27,673 nucleotides of DNA, from positions 1 to 27,673 of the forward strand of contig NZ_CALKZP010000040.1 of NCBI RefSeq assembly GCF_938002845.1, given 5' to 3'. Below the pieces are notes generated by a model. It was not told the DNA's origin and did no database searches. It saw only the letters and a list, made by a program, of their open reading frames with translations. The number at the start of each line of letters is the position of its first letter. The stretch's first letter is position 1. A program made the translations under genes and the position numbers. Origin of the DNA: an uncultured Campylobacter sp. Its GTDB lineage: Bacteria; Campylobacterota; Campylobacteria; Campylobacterales; Campylobacteraceae. This document shows, piece by piece, positions 8,694 through 16,540 of the stretch.

Positions 8694-8864
8694 ATCGTTC
8701 CTTTAATTACAATGATTAGCCTAGCCGCGCATTCGCGTCGCTTTGGCAAGCCGTTTTAAGCCGGTCGTATATTATTCGCTCACTTCTCCTTTCGACATTT
8801 TTTAAAATTTCTTTACCTTTGAAATTTTACGTCGCATTTTACGCAAATTTCATTTAAAATACAT

Positions 8865-9560
8865 TTAATCTGCGCCGTGATTTAGATCCCAATCGATCTC
8901 TCCCAGGCCGTGCGCGCGCAGATATTCGTTGCATCTGCTAAAATGCCTGCAGCCAAAAAACGCCCCTCCTGCAAGCGGACTGGGATGCGCGGCGGTTAAA
9001 ATGAGATGCTTCTGCGCATCGATCAGCGCCGATTTGGCTTTGGCGAAATTTCCCCACAGCATAAAGACTAAATTTTGCCGCCTCGCGCTTAAAATTTTAA
9101 TCACGGCATCGGTGAAAATTTGCCAGCCAAAGCCGCTGTGCGAGTTCGCGCGGTTCGCGCCCACGCTAAGGCTCGCATTAAGTAGCAGCACGCCCTGCTT
9201 CGCCCAGTAGCTCAGATCGCCGCTTTCAGGCTCGCTGATACCCAGATCACTCTTAATCTCTTTGTAGATGTTTACGAGACTGGGCGGAATTCGCACGCCG
9301 CGCGGCACCGAAAAGCTAAGCCCCATCGCCTGATGCGCGCCGTGGTAAGGATCCTGCCCCAAAATCACCGCTCGCACCCGCTCAAACGGGGTGAGATTGA
9401 AGGCGTTAAAGATCAAATTTCCCGGCGGATAGACGATCTCGCGCGCCTTTGCGGCGAGCAGGTTTTCTTTGATCTTCGCAAAATACTCGCTTAAAAATTC
9501 CTCTCTAAGCGCCTCTTTCCAGCCGCTCTCGATCCTCACGTCGTCTAAATTTATCTGCAT
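8865..9560 (-). CDS. ung: Uracil-DNA glycosylase
   Basis: Family 1 Ung removes uracil from DNA as the first step of base-excision repair. The 231-residue protein shows the water-activating motif GQDPYH at 68-73 (catalytic Asp 70) and the leucine-loop motif HPSPL at 192-196. VLLLNASLSV around 124-133 and LVFMLWGNFAK around 164-174 also match the uracil pocket and core of the family. Length is normal. The ATG at 9560 has AAAGGG about 8 bases upstream. It is monocistronic as far as can be seen, with 171 bp to the binding-protein gene downstream. Confidence 0.97.
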   Translation of the reverse strand: MQINLDDVRIESGWKEALREEFLSEYFAKIKENLLAAKAREIVYPPGNLIFNAFNLTPFERVRAVILGQDPYHGAHQAMGLSFSVPRGVRIPPSLVNIYKEIKSDLGISEPESGDLSYWAKQGVLLLNASLSVGANRANSHSGFGWQIFTDAVIKILSARRQNLVFMLWGNFAKAKSALIDAQKHLILTAAHPSPLAGGAFFGCRHFSRCNEYLRAHGLGEIDWDLNHGAD

Positions 9561-10035
9561 ACCGACCCTTTAAATTTTAATAAATTAACGCTCTAATTTT
9601 ACAATAAATTTTAAAAATAGTATCGCTCGTGCGCCGCTGCAATCAAAGGCAGATCGCCCGCACTCTCTCGCCGCCAACCGATCCCGCCGATTTACTAAGT
9701 ATAGCCTGCCGCTACACGATCACGATCAAAAGCGCCATAAAAAACAGCATGGCGATCGTCTTTTTATTATCGTTAAGCAGGGTTTGCGGATAAAAAGCAA
9801 ACAAAATCGCGTAGGCAAAAAGCGCGATTGCGAACTCCAACGGGTTATTATCTCTGAATTTCAACCTATAAGCGACCCGATAGATATATGCGAAAGCAGC
9901 GATAAAATTTGAGCCGACTTCATTCTGTCTTTGCGATCTCCTATTTTATCTAAAATCCATCGTATCGATATTTGCTCACTTAAAAACGCCGCGGTCTTAA
10001 AATTTTACTCCGCCGATCTTATCGGCTTTAAAATT
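9561..10035. other. Region between ung and the DJ-1 gene
   Basis: About 475 bp with no normal gene. It holds the ung leader at the low end and a short membrane-protein reading frame at 9712-9945 (minus) without a clear start. The rest shows nothing recognisable. Confidence 0.5.
9712..9864 (-). pseudogene. Small two-helix membrane ORF, possibly a broken gene
   Basis: On the minus strand a frame is open from 9945 to a TAG at 9712-9714. Its translation is plainly protein-like: RVAYRLKFRDNNPLEF, then hydrophobic FAIALFAYAILFAFYP, a short charged loop (LLNDNKKT) and hydrophobic IAMLFFMALLIVIV at the end. There is no in-frame ATG. The only usual start inside the frame is TTG at 9864 (50 residues), without a good ribosome binding site, and protein-like sequence continues upstream of it (AAFAYIY). 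An ATG at 9923 lies in another frame, so a one-base frameshift or loss of the 5' end is possible. Family not recognised. Confidence 0.4.
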
Positions 10036-10632
10036 TCATCTCGCAAGCTTGCCTCTAAGACCGTAATACGGATAATCCATCGCCTCAGCGGCAGCCTCTC
10101 GCGCAGAGGCGCCTGCGAATTTCTCGATCACGCAAAGTCCAAGCTCTATGGAGCTGCTTACGCCGCCAGCAGTGATGATCTCGCCCCCTTTGGGCAGGCT
10201 TTCGCGCACGAGCCGCTCGTGCACCACGTCCGCGCAGTAAGGCGCCAGCAGATCGTAGCAAAACGGATGCGTAGTCGCGCGCTTTCCGTGCAAAAACCCC
10301 GCCGCGCCCAAAAGCAGCGAACCGGTGCAAACGCTAAACTTATACTTCGCATCGCGCGCGGTTGCGAGCCACGAGATGAAGCCCGCATCGTCTTTAAGGC
10401 GACGCGTCGCCATACCGCCGGGCACAAAAACCGCATCAAAGCCGCCTAGATCCGTCGTGATCTCGCCCGCATCGATCGTAAGGCCGCCGCTATCCGAAAC
10501 CTGCCGCTCGCGCGAGCAAAACCTCATCTCAAGCTGCGGGCGGACGGCTTTGAGCCTTAGCATACAATCGTAAAACCCCGCAAAATCGAGGTGTGTCTGT
10601 CCGCTAAACATCACAAGCGCTAGATTTTTCAT
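10036..10632 (-). CDS. DJ-1/PfpI family protein
   Basis: A 198-residue cytosolic protein of the class I glutamine amidotransferase-like fold. The nucleophile elbow is VCTGS with Cys 102, and it carries the usual GGFDAVFVPGG segment near 63-73. An Asp near the N-terminus (LDFAGFYD, Asp 16) occupies the place of the acidic residue that pairs with the cysteine. A TAGGVSSSIELGL segment follows near 154-166, as in isonitrile hydratase-like and transcription-regulator-like members. There is no DNA-binding domain, so this is the stand-alone form. The ATG at 10632 has AAAGGACGG upstream. The exact reaction cannot be assigned; a glyoxalase, hydratase or stress role are all possible. Confidence 0.87.
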   Translation of the reverse strand: MKNLALVMFSGQTHLDFAGFYDCMLRLKAVRPQLEMRFCSRERQVSDSGGLTIDAGEITTDLGGFDAVFVPGGMATRRLKDDAGFISWLATARDAKYKFSVCTGSLLLGAAGFLHGKRATTHPFCYDLLAPYCADVVHERLVRESLPKGGEIITAGGVSSSIELGLCVIEKFAGASAREAAAEAMDYPYYGLRGKLAR

Positions 10633-10858
10633 AATCCGTCCTTTAAATTTATCGCTCGCCGTATCAGTTTTCGGCGCGGCGCCGCTGCAATTCTCGGCGC
10701 CGCAAGTCGTAAAAATGCGCGGCGGCTAAATTTTGATGCCGCAGGCTACCCAAAAAACCCGCTCAAGCAAATTTTAAATTTTACACGCATTAAAAACTTG
10801 CAGAAATTTTACCGCCCGCGAATGAAATTTCAGAAGCGATTTAAATTTTGCGCGTTTT

Positions 10859-11605
10859 TTATTCCGCTTTATTCAGATTAGAAAAAGCTCGCAAGCCCGC
10901 ATAGTGCAACCTTTTTGAAACATTCTCAAATTCTAAATTCCAAACTCCCTCGTCGTATTTCCATTCAAACGGCGCTTTGTAATTCGTCCAAATTTCATAC
11001 GCGTGTTCGTTTAGCCGCTCAATCAACGCAGAAATCCCTAAATCGCCGCCCGCTATCTCCATCATCAAATGCCAGTTATCCAAATCGGCGGGGTCTTGCG
11101 TATGGATAGATTTCTCTCGCGGCAGATAATACACAAAATCGCTTGTATCAAAAGGAAATAGCGTATGGCACAGCGCAATGTCGTAAATTTTTTGAGCGAA
11201 TACGGTCGGAAGCTGCTCGTCCGAATAGCCGAAAGTTGAAACGTATAAAAAGCTGCGTAAAATGCTCGCTAAATTTCTACAAACGGGCGCAAAGGCGTAT
11301 CTGCATGCCTGCTGCGTTAAGGCGCCGTTTCGAATAAAACTTATGGCGCTATCGATCTCTCTTCTTCTTGCTTGCACGTATTTTATATTTTTAAATCGCC
11401 AAGCCTGCAAAAGCTGCAAAGAATTGTCGATAACTCGCAGATGTTTGTCTCTTTTTTCATCCGTCGTGCCGCTTAACTCCGCGGTCCTTGCAACAGCCTG
11501 CCTCCAAAATGGAATCAGGGTTTGTACCCATCCCAAGTAGCTCAGATAAAGCGCGTTCGGCTCCTCTTTTTCAAAAGCCGCTCTCATCTGCGTAAGTTTT
11601 ATCAT
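10859..11605 (-). CDS. Unrecognised 248-residue protein downstream of thyX
   Basis: The frame extends back to 11731 inside thyX. The likely start is the ATG at 11605, with AAAGGG about 6 bases upstream and 34 bases after the thyX stop. The product (MIKLTQMRAAF...) is soluble, helical and rich in aromatic and charged residues: YLSYLGWVQTLIPFWRQAV near the start, LLQAWRFKNIKYVQARRREI in the middle, DPADLDNWHLMMEIAGGDLG later and a FEWKYDEGVWNLEFENV stretch near the end. No signal peptide, membrane segment, nucleotide loop or metal site is evident. I do not recognise the family. The close spacing suggests co-transcription with thyX, but that alone does not give a role. Confidence 0.72.
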   Translation of the reverse strand: MIKLTQMRAAFEKEEPNALYLSYLGWVQTLIPFWRQAVARTAELSGTTDEKRDKHLRVIDNSLQLLQAWRFKNIKYVQARRREIDSAISFIRNGALTQQACRYAFAPVCRNLASILRSFLYVSTFGYSDEQLPTVFAQKIYDIALCHTLFPFDTSDFVYYLPREKSIHTQDPADLDNWHLMMEIAGGDLGISALIERLNEHAYEIWTNYKAPFEWKYDEGVWNLEFENVSKRLHYAGLRAFSNLNKAE

Positions 11606-11639
11606 CGCAGCCCTTTTGTATCTAAATTTATCCCGCGCG

Positions 11640-12275
11640 CTACTCTTCGCCTTGCGTCTTCTCGCCCGCCATGCAGCTTTGGAATATAAATTTATGCTCC
11701 TGCGGCAGCGCATCGTAAATTTTATCTGCAAGCTCGCGGATCTCCCAAAGTGCCGCCTTGCTAGAGCGCAGAGCGAGGAAGTTTTGCAAGCTGCGCGCGT
11801 TTATGCTCCAGCTAAGCTCGCTCTTGTAGCACTCGGGCAGGCAGTATTTGGCGATATCAAGGCTGATTGGGGTTTGTAAGATTACGCGTAGATTTTCAAG
11901 AGCCGCGATACTTGAATTATCGACCGCTTCATTGCCGGTAAGCACGATGTATCGCGCGGCGTTTTCGAAATCCCCTTGCGCGAAGCTGCCCTCGCCGCGC
12001 AATTCTTTGAGAGTGTAGCGAGTGGATTTTACGCTAAGGCTTGCAAGGCGGTGGCGCGCCAGCTCCTGAAGCAGCGCGCGCGAAATACCGCTGATGTAGA
12101 AGTTGTAGTAGAGGTGCTCGAGCGTGCTTGAGTGTTTGAGCTGGTTGCCGACGCGGTCGATTAGCGCCAGGTCTTTGGCGCCGCCGCAATCGCTGCGCTC
12201 AAAGCTCTGCCAGCAGGTGCGGATCGCATTTGAGCAGACCCAAAGCGGAGTGAAATTTAGGAGTTTGACTTGCAT
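11640..12275 (-). CDS. thyX: Flavin-dependent thymidylate synthase
   Basis: ThyX makes dTMP from dUMP using FAD, NADPH and methylene-tetrahydrofolate, replacing ThyA. The signature RHRxxS motif is present as RHRLASLSVKSTR at residues 74-86, with catalytic Ser and substrate-binding Arg in place. HSSTLEHLYYNFYISG just before it is also typical. Length is 211 residues from the ATG at 12275, which is preceded by AAGGAT. An ATG at 12302 in the same frame has no such site and is rejected. ThyX is normal for Campylobacter and Helicobacter. A gene of unknown function follows 34 bases after the stop. Confidence 0.96.
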   Translation of the reverse strand: MQVKLLNFTPLWVCSNAIRTCWQSFERSDCGGAKDLALIDRVGNQLKHSSTLEHLYYNFYISGISRALLQELARHRLASLSVKSTRYTLKELRGEGSFAQGDFENAARYIVLTGNEAVDNSSIAALENLRVILQTPISLDIAKYCLPECYKSELSWSINARSLQNFLALRSSKAALWEIRELADKIYDALPQEHKFIFQSCMAGEKTQGEE

Positions 12276-12400
12276 GATTATCCTTTGAAATTTTAAGCGC
12301 ATTTTAACGCTATCGCACTTTTAAACCGATAAAATTTCGCAAAACGACGCTTTTAATAAACAAAGATTACGCCTAGCTTTGCGAGCAGAAGCGCCCTATT

Positions 12401-13027
12401 TTATCTTTTTTCGCTGCCGCCACGAGAGATTAAAATTTCATCCAGCTCGTAGCGCGTGTGCGGATATTTGCTAGGCTCACCACGCCCTAAAGCCACGACA
12501 ATCGCAGGACGAAATTTCGCCTCTAAAGCACAGAATTTTTCCAAAGCCGCGGCGTCAAAGCCGGTCATTATACACGAGCGCACGTCAAAGCCCTCGGCGA
12601 TATTAGCGATATTTGCCGCTAAGATATAAAGCTGCTTGATCGCGTAGTTCATCAGCGCTTCGTCGTCTAAGCTCGCAAATTTCGCGCGGAAATAATTCAT
12701 CGCAGCTTCATATTTTTGCGGAGTGTTTGCGCGACGGCGGACGGTGCGCTCTAAATACGCTTCGCCCACGCGCAGATCGTTACGCGCGATTAAAATCACG
12801 GCGTGCGAGCACTCAGCTACTTGCGGCTGACTGTTACAGGCTACGGAAAGCTCTTTTAGCTCGCAAGGATCCGAGATTATCATCATCCTCCAAGGCTCTA
12901 ATCCGCATGAGCTGGGACTTAAGCGCGCAAGATCAAGTATCTCGCGCACGAGCTCGCTATTTAGTTTATAGCTGCAAAATTTACGGCAGCTGTGGCGAGA
13001 GAGCATCACTTCTTTTATCGATTTCAT
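12401..13027 (-). CDS. RdxA-like FMN-dependent nitroreductase
   Basis: A 208-residue nitroreductase-fold flavoprotein. The N-terminal SRHSCRKF matches the FMN-phosphate site of the family, and RHSC is the form I recall for Helicobacter RdxA. LARLSPSSCGLEPWRMMII follows, as in other members. SCIMTGFDAAALEKF and IVVALGRGEP complete the C-terminal FMN region. RdxA-type enzymes activate metronidazole in Helicobacter. The frame is open back to 13390, but the ATG at 13027 has a strong AAAGGAG and a TATAAT 25-30 bases upstream, which settles the start. It is divergent from the NSS transporters. The natural substrate is unknown. Confidence 0.9.
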   Translation of the reverse strand: MKSIKEVMLSRHSCRKFCSYKLNSELVREILDLARLSPSSCGLEPWRMMIISDPCELKELSVACNSQPQVAECSHAVILIARNDLRVGEAYLERTVRRRANTPQKYEAAMNYFRAKFASLDDEALMNYAIKQLYILAANIANIAEGFDVRSCIMTGFDAAALEKFCALEAKFRPAIVVALGRGEPSKYPHTRYELDEILISRGGSEKR

Positions 13028-13051
13028 TTTATCTCCTTTAAAATTCGCGGC

Positions 13052-13057
13052 ATTATA
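13052..13057 (-). promoter_or_regulatory. -10 box of the nitroreductase gene
   Basis: TATAAT on the minus strand 25 bases before the ATG at 13027, giving a short leader of about 18 bases. Confidence 0.5.
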
Positions 13058-13082
13058 GCGGGTTTGCCTAAATTCCACTCGG

Positions 13083-13104
13083 CTAGCTTGGCGAGTTAAG
13101 CTAG
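13083..13104. promoter_or_regulatory. Inverted repeat in a divergent promoter region, possible operator
   Basis: CTAGCTT and AAGCTAG form a perfect seven-base inverted repeat with an eight-base spacer. It lies between the divergent nitroreductase and NSS genes, about 25 bases upstream of the nitroreductase -10 box and 8 bases upstream of a TAATAT (13112-13117) that could serve the NSS gene. Confidence 0.35.
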
Positions 13105-13148
13105 ATTTTGCTAATATTGCCCTTTCAAATTCCGCTACAAGGCATAAT

Positions 13149-14498
13149 ATGAATGATAAATTCAGCAAAATCGGCTTCATTCTCGCAGTCGCAGGCAGCG
13201 CCGTAGGGCTCGGTAATGCGTGGAAATTCCCCACTTTAGTAGGCACCAACGGCGGCAGCGCATTTATCTTGCTATATCTTTTGCTGACGCTTTTGGTTAG
13301 CTTCGTGATTTTTTTAGCCGAGATCGTCATCGGCAGACTAAGCGAAAGTGATCCGGTGCGCGCATTTGAAAAGCTCGCACCCTCATACAAAGGCGCATGG
13401 AAATACGCGGGATTTTTTATGATTAGTGCACTTTTGATCTATGCTTTTTACAGCGTCGTAATGGGCTGGATCCTAAAATACGTGGTCTCAAGCGCTTTTT
13501 ATCTGCCAAAAAGTATAGATGAAAGCGGCGCAGCGTTTAACGCACTTTTAGGTAGCGACTTTTTAAGCGTGGCGGTGTGCTTTACCATAGCGTCGGCATT
13601 TTGCTTTTTCATCGTATCTAAAGGTGTCAAAAGCGGCATCGAGCGGCTTAATGTCTGGATGATGCCTGCGCTATTTATTTTGCTGGTTTTAATGCTAATT
13701 TACGCCGCGAGTTTCGATGGATTCGGACGTAGCGCAAAATTCTTGCTAGTGCCAGATTTTTCCAAGCTTAATAAAGATAGTGTTCTTTCGGCGCTAGGAC
13801 TTGCATTTTTTACGCTTTCGCTTGGCGTTACTACGATTATGACTTATGCCGCGAGCCTGCCTGCGCGCACTAATATCCTAACCTCAAGCATAAATATTGT
13901 CTGCATTAATGTCCTAATCGGCGTGATGATGGGACTTATCGTCTTTACTTTCATCTTTGAATTCGGCGGCGATCCCAAAGCGCAAGGTCCTGGGCTAGTG
14001 TTTGTCTCGCTGGTGGTGCTTTTTTCAAAGCTTGGTGCGATCGGAAATATCCTAGCCTTTTTATTTTTCACCTCGCTATTATTTGCGGCGATTACTTCTG
14101 CAATTTCGATGCTGGAGCCTGCGATTTATTATCTCGTAAACTCCCGCAAGCTAAGCCGCAAGCGCGCTTCGCTTTTAGTTTTTGCCGTGACGTATGTTTT
14201 AGGGATATGCTGCATTTTGGGTTATTACGGGGGCACGAGCGAGTATTTTAGCCTAGGTGGCAAGAGCTTTTTTGACGTGCTTGATTACCTAACCTCGAAT
14301 ATCTTAATGCCTCTTAGCGGCATAATCGTGGCGATTTTCGTAGGATTCGTGATCAAAAAACGAGCCGTCGAAATTCTACTGCGCCCATATATGGGACGAA
14401 TGGGCTTTAAGCTGTGGTATTTCGTGCTACTGCGCTTCGTGGCGCCAGCCGCGATCGTAGTGATAGCGCTCAATCAGCTAAAAATTTTAAATTTTTAA
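13149..14498 (+). CDS. NSS family sodium-dependent transporter, copy 1
   Basis: A 449-residue inner-membrane symporter of the neurotransmitter:sodium symporter family, the short bacterial LeuT/MhsT-like form. The N-terminus carries the family signature in GSAVGLGNAWKFPTLVG (first helix, with the unwound sodium/substrate site). GVKSGIERLNVWMMPALF and the FTLSLGVTTIMTYAA helix also fit the family. About eleven hydrophobic segments are present. The residue equivalent to LeuT Arg30 is Lys (WKFP rather than WRFP). The start ATG at 13149 has AAGG about 7 bases upstream. Substrate is probably an amino acid; identity unknown. A close paralogue follows 506 bp downstream. Confidence 0.92.
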   Translation: MNDKFSKIGFILAVAGSAVGLGNAWKFPTLVGTNGGSAFILLYLLLTLLVSFVIFLAEIVIGRLSESDPVRAFEKLAPSYKGAWKYAGFFMISALLIYAFYSVVMGWILKYVVSSAFYLPKSIDESGAAFNALLGSDFLSVAVCFTIASAFCFFIVSKGVKSGIERLNVWMMPALFILLVLMLIYAASFDGFGRSAKFLLVPDFSKLNKDSVLSALGLAFFTLSLGVTTIMTYAASLPARTNILTSSINIVCINVLIGVMMGLIVFTFIFEFGGDPKAQGPGLVFVSLVVLFSKLGAIGNILAFLFFTSLLFAAITSAISMLEPAIYYLVNSRKLSRKRASLLVFAVTYVLGICCILGYYGGTSEYFSLGGKSFFDVLDYLTSNILMPLSGIIVAIFVGFVIKKRAVEILLRPYMGRMGFKLWYFVLLRFVAPAAIVVIALNQLKILNF

Positions 14499-14530
14499 AT
14501 TTTGCAAAGCGGATGGATAGCATGGAAGTT

Positions 14531-14626
14531 AAAATTTGGCACTGAAGCAGTCCAAAAGCAACGCGCCAAATTTCATAGCAAACTTGCCGCGATCCGTTAG
14601 CCTTGCAGCGATAGTTTGGAATTTTA
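14531..14626 (+). repeat. Imperfect direct repeat, copy 1
   Basis: It starts AAAATTTGGCACTGAAGC and ends GATAGTTTGGAATTTTA. The first 49 bases match copy 2 (14887-14962) at roughly four of five positions, and the last 22 bases at all but two. Copy 1 has about 20 extra bases in the middle. Confidence 0.7.
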
Positions 14627-14886
14627 TGTTTAGATAGAGGAAGGTTAAAGTATGTAGCGACAATCAGCTTTCGGCGCGACCGCGACAACCTGCATGGCGA
14701 TCAGTGCGCGCGGCAAAGGCGTCGTAACACAGCCGTGCCGAATCGCGCTGCGGAATTTTAAAATTCTAAACCTAGGCGGTCGGTGCGCAGACGCCGCGAT
14801 AGTTTATGACGCGATCTATGCAATCTGTCACAGAAACGGTACGCAAAATTTCACGACAAGCCGCGCGGCGTCGCGCTTTGAATTTT

Positions 14887-14962
14887 AAAATTTAACGCCG
14901 AAGCGGTCCAAAAATAGCGAGCCAAATTTCATAGCGAGATGCGGCGGTAGTTTGGAATTTTA
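14887..14962 (+). repeat. Imperfect direct repeat, copy 2
   Basis: It starts AAAATTTAACGCCGAAGC and ends GGTAGTTTGGAATTTTA. It is the shorter partner of 14531-14626 and lies about 40 bases before the second NSS gene. Most differences from copy 1 are transitions, as expected for an old duplicated segment. Confidence 0.7.
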
Positions 14963-15004
14963 AAATTCCACGGCTTTAAAATTTAAAAAATCATCGGAGC
15001 GAAA

Positions 15005-16348
15005 ATGAACGATAAATTTAGCAAAATCGGCTTCATACTTGCCGTCGCAGGCGGCGCGGTGGGGCTTGGCAACGCATGGAAATTCCCCACCCTCGTGGGC
15101 CAAAACGGCGGCAGCGCCTTCGTGCTTTTATACCTCGCGCTCACGTTGGGAGTGGGCTTTAGCATATTTTTAGCCGAGATGGCGCTAGGCAGGCTAAGCG
15201 GGCGGGATCTGCCGAGCGCATACGAGACGCTGGCGCCGCGCGGCGGACGCAAATGGCGCGCGGGAGGCGTTTTCATCGCGGGCGGCATGCTGGTGCTGTC
15301 CTTTTACCTCGTCATCCTCGGCTGGGTGATCCGCTACATATTTTTGGGCTTTTCTCCGCTGCCCGCAACTGCCGAGGAAGCGGGCGCCGTCTTTGACGAT
15401 CTCATCTCGCATTCGCTAGCCACGAGCCTCGGCTTTTACGCGCTTGCGCTCGTGCTGACGCTTTCCGTCGTCGCGCGCGGCATCAAAAGCGGTATCGAGC
15501 GGCTAAACGTCGTGATGATGCCGCTTCTTTTCGTGCTGCTGCTTGCGATGCTTGCGTATGCGTGCACGATGCAGGGCTTCGGCGCGGCGGCGAAATTTCT
15601 TTTCTACCCCGACTTCGGTAAAATCACCGTTAGCTCCGTCTTATCCGCGCTCGGGCTCGCGCTCTTTACCCTATGCGTGGGCGTCGGCTGTATCGCAGCA
15701 TACGCGGCGTCGCTTAGCGAGGGGGTGCGGCTCGTGCGAAGCTCGGTAAACATCGTATTCATCAACATCGCGATCGGACTGATGATGGGGCTCATCGTCT
15801 TTACCTTCATCTTCGAATTCCGCGCCGATCCCGCGCAGGGTGCGGGGCTTGTGTTCGTCTCGCTCACTACGATGTTTGCAAAAATGGGGCTAGCGGGACA
15901 AGTGCTTGAAGTCGCGTTTTTCGTCTCGCTCTTTTTTGCGGGGATCACGAGCGCGGTTTCGATGATCGAGCCCTTCGTCTTCTATCTCATCGGCAGATTT
16001 AAAATTTCGCGCCTGCGCGCAGTCTGCATCTCGGGGTGCGTCATAGCGGTGCTAGGCGCATGCTCGCTGCTATCGATGCACGCGGATTATGCGAGCAAGT
16101 TTAAGCTTTTCGGCGCGAGCTTTTTTGACTGCTTGGACTTCGTAAGCTCAAACGTTATGTTGCCCCTAGGCGCACTAACCTCGGCGATCTTCGTGGGCTT
16201 TGTTATGGATGCACAGCGCCTGCGCGGGCTTTTCGGCGCCGATATGGGCGAGCTGGGATTTAAAATTTGGTACTTTTCGCTGCGCTTCGTAGCGCCCGTC
16301 GCGATCGTGATCATAATGGCAAATCTGCTGTTTTTCGGCGGGAAGTAG
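15005..16348 (+). CDS. NSS family sodium-dependent transporter, copy 2
   Basis: A 447-residue paralogue of the NSS protein at 13149. The first 16 residues (MNDKFSKIGFILAVAG) are identical, followed by GGAVGLGNAWKFPTLVG. RGIKSGIERLNVVMMPLLF and IGLMMGLIVFTFIFEF are conserved between the copies. About eleven hydrophobic segments are present, and Lys again replaces the usual Arg of the gate. The base composition is visibly more GC-rich than copy 1, especially at third positions. ATG at 15005 follows GGAGCGAAA. In this family paired genes may encode separate transporters or differ in substrate; single-gene function is usual because no partner subunit is required. Substrate unknown. Confidence 0.92.
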   Translation: MNDKFSKIGFILAVAGGAVGLGNAWKFPTLVGQNGGSAFVLLYLALTLGVGFSIFLAEMALGRLSGRDLPSAYETLAPRGGRKWRAGGVFIAGGMLVLSFYLVILGWVIRYIFLGFSPLPATAEEAGAVFDDLISHSLATSLGFYALALVLTLSVVARGIKSGIERLNVVMMPLLFVLLLAMLAYACTMQGFGAAAKFLFYPDFGKITVSSVLSALGLALFTLCVGVGCIAAYAASLSEGVRLVRSSVNIVFINIAIGLMMGLIVFTFIFEFRADPAQGAGLVFVSLTTMFAKMGLAGQVLEVAFFVSLFFAGITSAVSMIEPFVFYLIGRFKISRLRAVCISGCVIAVLGACSLLSMHADYASKFKLFGASFFDCLDFVSSNVMLPLGALTSAIFVGFVMDAQRLRGLFGADMGELGFKIWYFSLRFVAPVAIVIIMANLLFFGGK

Positions 16349-16377
16349 GAAGCGATTCTGCTAAATTTAGGCGGCAC

Positions 16378-16394
16378 GGGTTTAAATTTAACCC
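16378..16394 (+). terminator. Weak hairpin after the second NSS gene
   Basis: GGGTT and AACCC form a five-pair stem around TAAATTT, followed by CCTCTTT, about 30 bases after the stop codon. The stem is short and the T-run poor. Confidence 0.25.
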
Positions 16395-16540
16395 CTCTTT
16401 GAGCGAGTTTAAATTTAAAAAGGTCGCTTAACATCGCAGCCCGTTAGGCTTGTATTTTAACTAGCGTTTTGCTAAAGGAGTAAATTTTCAAAGCTCTTAA
16501 ATTTCTAGCCAAAGTCCTAATCGCCGCGCTCGGCGTTTGT

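Larger units (their letters stand above)
14499..15004. other. Non-coding spacer between the two NSS genes
   Basis: About 500 bp with no supported gene. Near each end is one copy of an imperfect direct repeat (14531-14626 and 14887-14962). The middle is GC-rich and holds several AAATTTTAAAATT-type palindromes. The two NSS genes are therefore probably not tightly coupled. Confidence 0.55.

Noticed and set aside
10859..11731. 290-residue form of the gene downstream of thyX
   Set aside because: The first 42 residues lie mainly inside thyX and are Arg/Lys-rich shadow sequence. The ATG at 11605 has a good ribosome site.
12401..13390. Full 329-residue frame for the nitroreductase
   Set aside because: The N-terminal extension covers the divergent promoter region and the start of the NSS gene. 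The ATG at 13027 has a strong ribosome site and TATAAT.
14694..14888. 64-codon plus-strand ORF between the NSS genes
   Set aside because: No ribosome site, unnatural composition, and it overlaps repeat and palindrome sequence.
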